In this document: positions 1 through 7,223 of the stretch, in pieces
Layout: every line of letters starts with the position of its first letter
Numbering within the stretch: position 1 is the stretch's first letter
NCBI GenBank assembly: GCA_946482045.1
Contig: CAMLPZ010000051.1
Location: 1-18,253 of the forward strand
DNA length: 18,253 bases
Source of the DNA: an uncultured Asticcacaulis sp.
Lineage (GTDB): Bacteria > Pseudomonadota > Alphaproteobacteria > Caulobacterales > Caulobacteraceae
Direction of reading: 5' to 3'
Program-made: the position numbers and the translations under genes
The notes under the pieces: generated by a model
What the model was told of the DNA's origin: nothing
Seen by the model: the letters and a program-made list of their open reading frames with translations, nothing else
Database searches by the model: none

Positions 1-3000
1 TGTCGAAGACCTGGCTCTTGCCGGTGACGGTGTCCGAACCGAGCAGGCCGGTGACCGTCACGGTTCCGGTCGATGTCGTGCCGGCGTCATAGGTCTTGCT
101 ATCCGTACCTGCTGCGACTGTTAGAGCCGCCTTTTCGATGGTCAGCGTGCCGGCGGAGCCATAGCTGATAATGTAGTTCAGATCCGAAACCAGCGTGCCC
201 GCTGCCGTGATAGAATAGGTGCCGGCATTCTTGCTCGAGGTCGTCAGGCCCGTCACGCTGCCGGTCAGACTGTCCGCAGTCTGGTCGCCGGTCAGATAGC
301 CGCTTAAGCTATAGGTGTCGGTCTGGGTCGAGCCGTTATAGGTCACCGACTTGGTGTCCGCCGTCACGGTGAGGGTCGGCGCATAGCCGGTGACAAAGCG
401 GTTGCCGCTGTTTGGCGTGGTGGCAAAGGCGCCGGTGCTGAAATTGAAGGCGGTATTGTAGAAGGTCTTGGCACTTAAGGATCCGAAGCTATTGCCCGTC
501 GCCGCCGTCGTGCTGTCGCCATTTGCCTGGGTGTAGATCAGCCAGCGGCCATTGCCGGCTGAAACCGCGCCCGAACCGGCATTGTTAATGAACGCGCCGT
601 CGGCCGCCAGGGTCACAGCCGTGCCCGTAGCCATCGATGTCACGGAACCCGTCGAGGCCAGGGTCAGGTCGCCGCCCGACTGGATGAGGAGGCTGCCGTT
701 GCGCGATACTGCCTCGTCGAGGCTGAAGGCGCCGGAGGCTGCAATCTTCAGCTCGGCGGCATCAAGCGCGGTGACCAGAGTGCCGTGCAGCGACGATCCG
801 AAAGCCGTCTGGGCGCTGGTCATCAGGGTGCTGTAGGCGCCGTCAGACGTCGTATAGATCAGCCGCCCACCCGTGACATTGAATCCGGTTACCTGGCCGC
901 TGGTCAGGGTCGGCGCGTCGCTATAGGCCGCTCCTGTGACCGAACTGGCACTGTGCGTGGTTTCGGTGATACCGATCTTCGTCGAGCCCGTCACCGTTCC
1001 CGGCGTAGCCATCAGGTAGTAGTAGCCGTCGGCGCCGCTGGCCGCCGTCGTGCCGCCGACCTGGGTGCCATTGACATAGACGGCGAGCGTTGCTGCGGGC
1101 AAGGCCGATCCGCTGCTGTCGTAGGTATAGCCGCTGATCGACTGAATACCGGTGCGGAATTGTGATTGCAGGTAAGGATAGAGCCCCGCATCCGTCGCCC
1201 AGATCGAACTGGAGAAGCCAGTGGGCAGGCTGCCGTTCTGCAATACTGTACGCGTCAGGCCGGTTGGTGTGCCCGTGGGCGACCCGGCGGCGACGCCGAC
1301 ATTGGTGCCGGATGATGTCGTGTCCCAGTAGCTGCTGGTAATCGTGGTGTTTGAGGCATGGCCGGCGAAGCCGCCACCATTTGTAACCGCGTTGACGTAG
1401 CCGGTCGCATAGGAGGAACTGATCGTACCGCCGTCGCTGAATCCGACCAGGCCACCGGCATAGAGGTTGCCGAAGACGCCACCGGTGGCGAACGAATCGC
1501 TGATCGTGCCGCCTGAGTTGTAGGCGACCAGGCCGCCGGTGGTATTGGCTGTGCCAGTGACCGTGCCGGTGGCGTAGGACTGGCTGATCGTGCCGGCGCT
1601 GTCATTCCAGCCGACCAGGCCACCCATGTCGCTGACGCCACCATTGTCGCCGTTGCTGGTGACGGAACCGGTGGCGTGCGATGATTTGATCAGGCCGTAA
1701 TTGACGCCGACCAGGCCGCCTGAGCGGTACACGACGTGCACGTCGGCGGAACTGTAGCTATTGTAGATCTGGCCATAGTTCTCACCGGCCAGCGCGCCGG
1801 AATACCAGTTGCCATAGATGGTTCCGCCCACTATGCCGATATCGCGAAGTGTGCCCGTATTGGTCCCGATGAGACCGATATAGTCAGCGCCTGGGGCGGT
1901 GATATTCAGGTTGGAAAGGGTGTGGCCAAGCCCGGACAAATTTCCGTCCATATTGCTGATCGGGCTGCCGGAGAAGGTTGTGCCCGACAGGTCGAGCGAA
2001 TTGGCCAGGGCGTAATAGCCCCCGCCACCATCGATGCCGATAAGATCGGCCTGTGTATAAAGCAGGCTGTAGGCCTGGCCGTTGATGCTCAGGGACTGGC
2101 CCGCGCCGGCCGTATTGGTGAAGCTGAGGCTTTTGCCCTTCAGGAAGCTGTAGTCGCCCGAACCGCCGCTGCTGGTTTTGAGGGCAATGGCATTGGTGCC
2201 GGACACAGTGACATCGCTGTTGATGTACAGGTTATCGTAGGCCTCGAACGTCACGGCATTGCTGCCGCTGATCGTCTGGCTGGAATCGATGCTCAGGTCA
2301 CCGGCCAGTGTCTTGAAGGTCGTCGTGCCCGTCGTGTCGATGGCGCTATCGATGCTGAAGCTGCCCGACGCAGTGATCGTGTATGGTGCTGACGACAGGG
2401 CGGACAGGAGCAAGCTATAATAGCTTGAACCGAAGGCGGATGCGGGGGATGCGGCAGTCTTGAACGCGGCGTAGCTGATAGCGGCGGTAAAGTTATTGAA
2501 GTTGCCCGAGGTAACATCAAGCCCCGTCACACTGGCGGTGAATGGTGATGTCGTATCGCTGAACGCTGCACCGGAGACAGTCGATGCGCCGCTGAGGATC
2601 TGTGTCACCCCGGCCGTGGTTCCAGCTGTGCCGGGGGCCAACGGAATGTAGTAATAGCCGTTGGCGCCCGAGCGAGCGCTGCCCAGCAGGCCGCCGCCGC
2701 TATACAGCGCGATGGTGGAATTGGCGACGGCGGTATTGCTGCTGTTGTAGGCCGTGCCGCTGACCGCTACGACACCGTTCGGGAAGAAGGTTTTTAAATA
2801 AGGGTAGAGGCCCGTACCGGTGCCCCAGGTGCTGCTGGAAAAGCCGGTCGGCAGGGCGCCTTGAAGCTGGGATGTGGTCTGGGCCAAGCCCTTGCCCGTA
2901 TCGCTCCGGCCTGTGGTCGCGGAGTCGTAATAGCCGTTGGTGACGGTGCCGCCGAGGGCGTAGCCGATCAGCCCGCCGCCGGTAACGCTGGTCCCGTATG

Positions 3001-5116
3001 CCGTGGTATAAGAGCTACTGATGGTAGCATAGGTCATCAGGCCGACCAGTCCGCCCTTGTTATTACCGCTTCCCGTGAGCGTTGCGGTCGAGAAGCTGTC
3101 GGTAAGCGTACCTGTCAACCGGCCTACGAGACCGCCGGAATAGCTGCCGGCAGAGGTGACTATGCCGGTCGTGAATGAATTGCGGATTGTGCCCGTGGAG
3201 TACCCGACCAGACCACCGAGATAGGACGTTGTGCCGCTGACCGAAGCCGAACTCCAGGCATTGGCAATCGTGCCATTGTTGGTCCCGATCAGGCTGCCAG
3301 AGTAGGCGGAGGCGGTTGATATAGTTCCGCCGACCAGACCGATGTCGCGCACAGTCCCGGTATTCGTGCCAATCAACCCAGTGGCGCCATTGGTCCTGCT
3401 GATGGTCAGGCTGTTGATGGTGTTGCCGAGGCCGGTAAATATCCCACCGGAACTAAAACTCGCGACCGGGTTTGCCGAGGTATAGGTGGTACCTGAGGCA
3501 TCAAGCGAGCTGGCCAGTGCAAACTTTCCAGTCGACGCATTCATCGTCGAGACGTCGCTCATACTGTAGAGCAGGGTATAGGCGGTGCCGTTGATATTTA
3601 GAGACTGGCCGCCGCCCGCTGTATTGGTGAAGCTCAGCGACTTGCCGTAGGCGAAGTAGTAGTCGCCGCCCGAACCGCCATTATTGGTGGTCAGCACGAC
3701 ACCGCCGGCACCCGAGACGGTCAGGTTGGCGTTGACATTGATCGAATGATAGGAATCGAGTGTCAGTGTATTAGCGCTCGACCAGGAGATGTCCGAATTG
3801 ATGATGATGTCGCCGCTACCCGACGTACTGTTGCCGGGGCCGCTGGCTGTCGTCGCCGTCGTCTGCAGCGTGACATTGGTCGTGGCCAGGTTTGTCTGAA
3901 TGGTCGAGGCCGCGCTGGCGTCAACCGTCAGGTCGTCCGGATCGACCAGCCAGGTGCCGGACGTGGCGCCTGTGGTGTCGATACGCGCGCCGGTAAAATT
4001 GACCTTACGGCCCGAAGTTTCGACAAAGCCGCCGCTCAGGTCGCCCTTGGCAATCGCTGAACCCTGGAAGTCGAGCTGGCCCGATGCCATGTCGGCGATG
4101 ACCATGACGGTGCCGCCAGCGTCCGTACCCGAGGCATCGAGTGTCGCGTCGGCCGCAACCGAAATCGTTTGGCCAGTCACGTCGATCTGGCCGCCATCGT
4201 TTGCGTTGGTGGCCGTAAGCGTGCTGCCGGAGACCTCGACTGAACCCGTGCCTGCGCTCAAAAAGATGCGGCCGTCGTGGCTGCTGACGCCGGTGGCGCG
4301 AATCAGACTCTGTGTATTGCCGGCCAGGGCATAGACATTGCCGCCTTCGGCGCGCAGTTCGGCCGCGGCGGCTTCGATAGTGCCGGTATTGGTCGCCGAC
4401 GTGCCGGCGCCGCCGCTGAGCACCAGGAAGCGGCCGTCATCGACCGCGGCATCGCGCATAAGGATACGGTTGCCGGCCAGAAGACCCAGTGTGCCGTTCG
4501 GGGCAAGGACCGTGCCGTCATTGCGGACATTGGCCGCGATCAGGGCGACGTCGCCACCGAGTGCGCCGACGTGGCCGAGATTGACGACCGAGGCCAGCGA
4601 AGGGCCTTCAAACGTCAGGTCGCCGCCGGCCATGAAATTGGCATTGCCGATATCAAGTGTCGCAGCGACGAAATCGCCGCCGACCCGGACAACGCCGGAC
4701 TTGCCGATCACGACGCCGTTCGGGTTGATCAGGTAGACCGAGCCGGTCGCCGACAACAGCCCGTCAATCGAGGACAGGTTGCCGCCGGTCACGCGGTTGA
4801 GCGTCGCGCCCGAGCCATTGTTGAAATTGACTTCGCCGCCCTGGCCGATCGAGAAATTTGTCCAGTCAATGATCGCGCGGTCGGTGGCCTGGGTGACCGT
4901 TACCGCCGCCCCGGAATTGGCGATGTCGGCAACGCCAGCTATGACCTGGCCGCCCGACGGCAGGGCCTGCGCCTGCGCCACCAGCGGCGCCAAAAGGCCA
5001 GAGGCCATTGCCGCTGCCAGAAAGGTGCCAGACCTAAGCCCTTGCCGCGTTTGTCCGCGAACCCTTGCGGCACTTAGAAGCATGGGCAGACGGCGCGGCG
5101 CGCGTGCATTTTGCAT
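1..5116 (-). CDS. Giant filamentous-haemagglutinin-type adhesin with GLUG, MBG and YDG domains (N-terminal part; 3' end outside window)
   Basis: The minus strand is open in one frame from an ATG at 5116 to the left edge (1,705 codons, no stop); an in-frame stop at 5147-5149 limits the start. Residues 1-50 form a long signal peptide: a basic stretch, then a hydrophobic core ending near LVAQAQA. Residues ~50-250 resemble the two-partner-secretion (TpsA) domain, with the NPNG motif at 131-134. Next come two tandem modules, each with a cluster of GLUG repeats (GGLVG-type) and a GYYY/PGT segment. An MBG-type domain follows (~1577-1663), then the start of a YDG domain (KTYDAG near 1667). The family is exported through the outer membrane by a TpsB pore and mediates attachment or biofilm formation. 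No TpsB gene is visible; it may lie beyond the left edge. There is no strong Shine-Dalgarno sequence; Met12 (5083) is a less likely alternative start. Family and domain calls are firm; ligand and host role are unknown. Confidence 0.9.
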   Translation of the reverse strand, partial: MQNARAPRRLPMLLSAARVRGQTRQGLRSGTFLAAAMASGLLAPLVAQAQALPSGGQVIAGVADIANSGAAVTVTQATDRAIIDWTNFSIGQGGEVNFNNGSGATLNRVTGGNLSSIDGLLSATGSVYLINPNGVVIGKSGVVRVGGDFVAATLDIGNANFMAGGDLTFEGPSLASVVNLGHVGALGGDVALIAANVRNDGTVLAPNGTLGLLAGNRILMRDAAVDDGRFLVLSGGAGTSATNTGTIEAAAAELRAEGGNVYALAGNTQSLIRATGVSSHDGRIFLSAGTGSVEVSGSTLTATNANDGGQIDVTGQTISVAADATLDASGTDAGGTVMVIADMASGQLDFQGSAIAKGDLSGGFVETSGRKVNFTGARIDTTGATSGTWLVDPDDLTVDASAASTIQTNLATTNVTLQTTATTASGPGNSTSGSGDIIINSDISWSSANTLTLDSYHSINVNANLTVSGAGGVVLTTNNGGSGGDYYFAYGKSLSFTNTAGGGQSLNINGTAYTLLYSMSDVSTMNASTGKFALASSLDASGTTYTSANPVASFSSGGIFTGLGNTINSLTISRTNGATGLIGTNTGTVRDIGLVGGTISTASAYSGSLIGTNNGTIANAWSSASVSGTTSYLGGLVGYSTGTIRNSFTTGIVTSAGSYSGGLVGRLTGTLTDSFSTATLTGSGNNKGGLVGLMTYATISSSYTTAYGTSVTGGGLIGYALGGTVTNGYYDSATTGRSDTGKGLAQTTSQLQGALPTGFSSSTWGTGTGLYPYLKTFFPNGVVAVSGTAYNSSNTAVANSTIALYSGGGLLGSARSGANGYYYIPLAPGTAGTTAGVTQILSGASTVSGAAFSDTTSPFTASVTGLDVTSGNFNNFTAAISYAAFKTAASPASAFGSSYYSLLLSALSSAPYTITASGSFSIDSAIDTTGTTTFKTLAGDLSIDSSQTISGSNAVTFEAYDNLYINSDVTVSGTNAIALKTSSGGSGDYSFLKGKSLSFTNTAGAGQSLSINGQAYSLLYTQADLIGIDGGGGYYALANSLDLSGTTFSGSPISNMDGNLSGLGHTLSNLNITAPGADYIGLIGTNTGTLRDIGIVGGTIYGNWYSGALAGENYGQIYNSYSSADVHVVYRSGGLVGVNYGLIKSSHATGSVTSNGDNGGVSDMGGLVGWNDSAGTISQSYATGTVTGTANTTGGLVAYNSGGTISDSFATGGVFGNLYAGGLVGFSDGGTISSSYATGYVNAVTNGGGFAGHASNTTITSSYWDTTSSGTNVGVAAGSPTGTPTGLTRTVLQNGSLPTGFSSSIWATDAGLYPYLQSQFRTGIQSISGYTYDSSGSALPAATLAVYVNGTQVGGTTAASGADGYYYLMATPGTVTGSTKIGITETTHSASSVTGAAYSDAPTLTSGQVTGFNVTGGRLIYTTSDGAYSTLMTSAQTAFGSSLHGTLVTALDAAELKIAASGAFSLDEAVSRNGSLLIQSGGDLTLASTGSVTSMATGTAVTLAADGAFINNAGSGAVSAGNGRWLIYTQANGDSTTAATGNSFGSLSAKTFYNTAFNFSTGAFATTPNSGNRFVTGYAPTLTVTADTKSVTYNGSTQTDTYSLSGYLTGDQTADSLTGSVTGLTTSSKNAGTYSITAAGTLVSDLNYIISYGSAGTLTIEKAALTVAAGTDSKTYDAGTTSTGTVTVTGLLGSDTVTGKSQVFD
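671..2296 (-). repeat. Adhesin internal repeat, module B (6 GLUG-like repeats)
   Basis: This is the second copy of the ~500-residue module, with the same order of landmarks as module A: VTVSG, SLSFTNTAG, QSLSINGQAYSLLY, a GLUG cluster, YPYL, DGYYY and VTGAAYSD. It carries six GLUG-like repeats at about 1805-1310 (GALAG, GGLVGV, GGLVGW, GGLVAY, GGLVGF, GGFAGH). One more than in module A accounts for most of its extra length. The two copies differ clearly at codon level, so the duplication is not recent. Confidence 0.75.
2297..3806 (-). repeat. Adhesin internal repeat, module A (5 GLUG-like repeats)
   Basis: This is the first of two in-frame tandem copies within the adhesin, about 503 codons long. 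It opens with the segment around INSDIS and VTVSG-like strands and continues to SLSFTNTAG and QSLNINGTAYTLLY. Five GLUG-like repeats follow at about 3310-2930 (GSLIG, GGLVGY, GGLVGR, GGLVGL, GGLIGY). The copy closes with a YPYL/NGYYY segment and a VTGAAFSD motif. Anchor motifs are offset from module B by 1,509-1,640 bp. The boundaries are approximate because they come from aligning translated motifs by eye. Confidence 0.75.
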
Positions 5117-5598
5117 GACTTTAACTCTGGCGATTCGATACGCTGATCAGCGCATCGTATCTGGATAGAGTTTCTGCATGGTTAAGTTGTAATTTCATTT
5201 TATGATTAAGGGGGTGCCTAACGGTGTGCATGTAGCATGAAATGATAGTGCGATCATTAAATGGGTTTGTATTTAATTGTGTGGTGATTTTGCTATATTT
5301 TAAATACGATATGCTATATATGCGAGTTGTTTGACAAAAATTATATGTATCAATATTTAAACAATAGTCGAATGCTTCTGAAGCGTGTCCCAAGGCCGTT
5401 AAACTTTCGAATGTCACCTCCCAGGCTTTGGTCCTCTGCGATCCTGCGTCCGCTTCCAGACACAAGTTTTAACCGGCGGAGCGCTGAGATTCAGCTTCCG
5501 CTTGTGGCGCTGCGGGGGGATTGGGGGCGAACTCAACCCGCTAAGCTGAACATGTAACTAAGCTTTACAAGTTGCCGAAGGGGCAGTGATCGATGTCC
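5117..5598. promoter_or_regulatory. AT-rich intergenic region upstream of the adhesin; presumed to hold its promoter
   Basis: About 480 bp separate the adhesin start from the broken tetR copy. The part at roughly 5160-5370 is strikingly AT-rich for this window: by hand count 17 of 60 bases (28%) are G or C in 5281-5340, while the flanking genes are clearly GC-rich. I cannot place a confident promoter for the adhesin on the minus strand. A TTGACA at 5331-5336 on the plus strand has no good -10 partner at 16-18 bp. Open frames across the region have AT-driven, low-complexity composition, use a TTG start and match no family I recognise. No tRNA or transposase is seen. Confidence 0.4.
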
Positions 5599-5623
5599 AA
5601 CTATTGAAAAAAGCTCAATAGTT
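5599..5623. repeat. Perfect 9-bp inverted repeat (stem-loop) at the broken end of the tetR copy
   Basis: AACTATTGA at 5599-5607 is the exact reverse complement of TCAATAGTT at 5615-5623, with a 7-base spacer. The right arm touches the stop codon of the truncated tetR copy (5623-5625). It could be a weak terminator for that gene, but no T-run follows on the minus strand and the stem is AT-rich. It could also be a scar or end sequence of the event that truncated the gene. Neither reading is proven. Confidence 0.4.
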
Positions 5624-5895
5624 CAGGCGGCCGAACCGTCAACGCCTTCGATAACGGCCTGAAGTGCGAACTCATGGCAGCGGGCCGCGATCGCCGTGCT
5701 GAACAGCGCCTGCGTGTTCTCGAAGTGCCGATAGATGCTCAGCTTTGAAATCTTCGCTCGTTTGGCGACCTTGTCCAAGGTCGTCGCCTGAAAACCGAAT
5801 CCCACAAAAAGTTCGCACGCGGCTTCGACTATCGTTTTGCCAAGCGCCTGATTGGCGGGCCGGCCGTGCCCGCCGTAGGTCACCGTTCTCGACAC
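5623..5895 (-). pseudogene. Truncated TetR-family regulator (DNA-binding domain only)
   Basis: The 90-residue frame is almost wholly a TetR N-terminal domain, with the helix-turn-helix at about residues 38-57 (TTLDKVAKRAKISKLSIYRHF) and then FENTQALF. It matches residues 8-88 of the intact TetR protein encoded at 6483-7133, at about 59 of 81 positions by eye. It stops right after GVDGSAA, where the paralogue continues for ~127 residues of ligand-binding and dimerisation domain. The 5' end also looks lost: the only start is a GTG at 5895, and the first residues come from sequence that reads as flavoprotein on the other strand. TetR proteins need the C-terminal domain to dimerise, so this is most likely a dead remnant. 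A short DNA-binding peptide is possible but unsupported. Confidence 0.75.
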
Positions 5896-6398
5896 CGGCC
5901 TGCCGCGCTACCCCGCGATAAAGCTGGTCAATGCCCGGGCCGACAGCATCTCCGGCGCCATCGACGAATTCTCTGTCATCACTGGGGAGAGCGAAACAAG
6001 CTGACTCTGTTTTCCGACGGCCCTGACCTGCTGCCTGATATCCGGGCCGATCTGCGGCGCCGCAACATACCCGTCGTTGATGGCCGGATCGCCGAAATCG
6101 CCCGTCACGGAGGCCATGCTGCAACCGTCAAGCTCGATAACGGCCGCAATTTTGCTGTCGACATCCTGTTCGCGCATCCGCGCAACAAGCCTCCGGCAAG
6201 ACTGCATGAATCGTTGGGCCTCGACACAGTCGATACGCCTTTCGGTATCGCCTCAAGGTCGACGAGCGTCGCGAAGCCAGCATACCGGGCATCTATGCCG
6301 CGGGCGACCTCGCCAACCCCCTCATTCCCTCGGTCACCACGGCATCGTGGCGGGGCACTACGGCGGGTATCTCCGTCCAGCAGTCGCTGCTTGTTTGA
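5878..6398 (+). pseudogene. Eroded NAD(P)/FAD-dependent oxidoreductase (thioredoxin-reductase-like)
   Basis: Pieces of one protein family appear in order but in three reading frames. The first is 5879-6004, with VTVLDTG, then YPAIKLVNARAD and DEFSVITG, ending at TGA 6002-6004. The second is about 5995-6245, with LTLFSDGPDLLPD, VDGRIAEIA and LDNGRNFAVDILFAHPRNKP. The third is about 6246-6398, with LKVDERREASIPGIYAAGDLANP, SVTTAS and AGISVQQSLLV, then TGA. The IPGIYAAGD motif is the typical FAD-binding end of this family. The N-terminal dinucleotide-binding glycine motif and the central CxxC segment are absent, so at least three deletions or frameshifts have occurred. It lies head-to-head with the broken tetR copy, and neither can make an intact product. 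Confidence 0.75.
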
Positions 6399-6482
6399 GG
6401 CCGCGGCTCTCCGTTTCCGGGTAACGCCGGTATCACATTCTTTAGGTAATGAGCCGGCGTCACGGCATGGAGGCCCCTCTCT

Positions 6483-7133
6483 CTAGGGAAGAGGGGGATA
6501 GTCCCTGCCACCGTGAGCGGCGACGAACATGGCGACGGCGGACCGGCAATAGGATTCGATCTCGCTATCGTCCATAGCTTTCGCGTCATCGAAGCGCGCA
6601 ACCATCAGGAGGTCGGATCCTTTGAAAAGTGCGCTGAACAGGCGGGCGGACCGGAGAGGATCGGGAACACTGAGAACCGCCTTCTCGTGCAATTGACGTA
6701 ACAGCGCCTCAATTTGGGCGATGACCCTGGCCGGGCCGGCTTGGTAAAACAGCTTACTAAGTGAGGCCTGGTTCGTCTTGTCGGCCGTGATCATGGCTTC
6801 GACGCTACGCACATCCGAGCTTAGAAGCAGGCGCAGTAGGGACGTGCCTATCGCCGTCAGTTGATCCTCAGCCGAACCTTCGACCCCTTCCAGCAGGGAT
6901 TGCGGTGCGAACTGGCGGCAGCGGGCGGCAATGGCGGCGCTGAACAACGCCTCCTTGTTTTCGAAGTGCCGGTAGATGCTTAGCTTGGATATCTTTGCCC
7001 GTTGCGCGACCTTGTCCATGGTCGTCGCCTGAAAACCCAGTTCTAAAAAGAGCTCGCTCGCGGCGTCAACAATCGTTTGCCCAAGCGCCTCGTTAACGGG
7101 TCGGCCGCGCCGGCCTTGGCTTTTCTCAGTCAT
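6483..7133 (-). CDS. TetR/AcrR-family transcriptional repressor, probable regulator of the adjacent RND efflux operon
   Basis: The 216-residue protein has normal TetR length. An arginine-rich N-terminus (GRRGRP) leads into the TetR_N domain, with the helix-turn-helix at about residues 38-57 and FENKEALF after it. The remaining ~130 residues are helical and would form the ligand-binding and dimerisation domain. The gene is divergent from the pump operon, 90 bp from the adaptor's ATG, the classic layout for a repressor of its neighbour and of itself. Two related dyads in the gap are its likely operators. The start is the ATG at 7131-7133, without a clear Shine-Dalgarno sequence. A broken paralogue lies just downstream at 5623-5895. 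The family is certain; the target is inferred from position and the ligand is unknown. Confidence 0.88.
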   Translation of the reverse strand: MTEKSQGRRGRPVNEALGQTIVDAASELFLELGFQATTMDKVAQRAKISKLSIYRHFENKEALFSAAIAARCRQFAPQSLLEGVEGSAEDQLTAIGTSLLRLLLSSDVRSVEAMITADKTNQASLSKLFYQAGPARVIAQIEALLRQLHEKAVLSVPDPLRSARLFSALFKGSDLLMVARFDDAKAMDDSEIESYCRSAVAMFVAAHGGRDYPPLP

Positions 7134-7142
7134 GATAATACC

Positions 7143-7190
7143 GATACTTGACAGTACCCATAATTTCGCCTTACGATACCCAACAGTATC
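7143..7190. promoter_or_regulatory. Pair of related 16-bp dyads, candidate TetR operators
   Basis: Site 1 at 7143-7158 reads GATACTTGACAGTACC and site 2 at 7175-7190 reads GATACCCAACAGTATC. They share the pattern GATAC-N3-ACAGTA-Y-C. In each the outer arms GATAC/GTATC form an inverted repeat, perfect in site 2 and with one mismatch in site 1. The starts are 32 bp apart, about three helical turns, so two dimers would bind the same face of the DNA. The pair sits in the tetR/pump-operon gap and covers the candidate promoter elements. The repeats are read directly; their role as operators is inferred. Confidence 0.6.
7148..7177 (+). promoter_or_regulatory. Candidate sigma-70-type promoter of the RND efflux operon
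   Basis: A consensus TTGACA at 7148-7153 is followed after 18 bp by TACGAT at 7172-7177 (4 of 6 matches to TATAAT). Transcription would begin near 7184, about 40 bp before the adaptor's ATG. The -35 box lies inside dyad 1 and the -10 box overlaps the start of dyad 2, so a bound repressor would block polymerase. Confidence 0.5.
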
Positions 7191-7223
7191 AAAAATACGC
7201 GAGCCCTTGGATCATTGTCAACC

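Noticed and set aside
1736..2392. Long plus-strand frame (218 codons) inside the adhesin region
   Set aside because: It is the antisense shadow of the adhesin frame. The adhesin avoids TTA, CTA and TCA, so the opposite strand stays open. The product resembles no family.
4277..5077. Plus-strand frame of 266 codons opposite the adhesin N-terminus
   Set aside because: It is in the same register as the adhesin codons, while the minus strand encodes a clear signal peptide and TPS domain. It is a shadow.
5331..5359. TTGACA with TATTTA 17 bp downstream, plus strand
   Set aside because: The -10 matches only 3 of 6 and there is no gene to drive on this strand except the broken flavoprotein about 500 bp away.
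5121..5465. 114-codon minus-strand frame ending 4 bp before the adhesin start
   Set aside because: TTG start, AT-driven composition, no ribosome binding site and no recognisable motif. The closeness to the adhesin start looks accidental.
6474..6496. CCCCTCT/AGAGGGG stem at the tetR stop codon
   Set aside because: 7-bp stem with a 9-base loop but no T-run on the minus strand. It is too weak to call a terminator.
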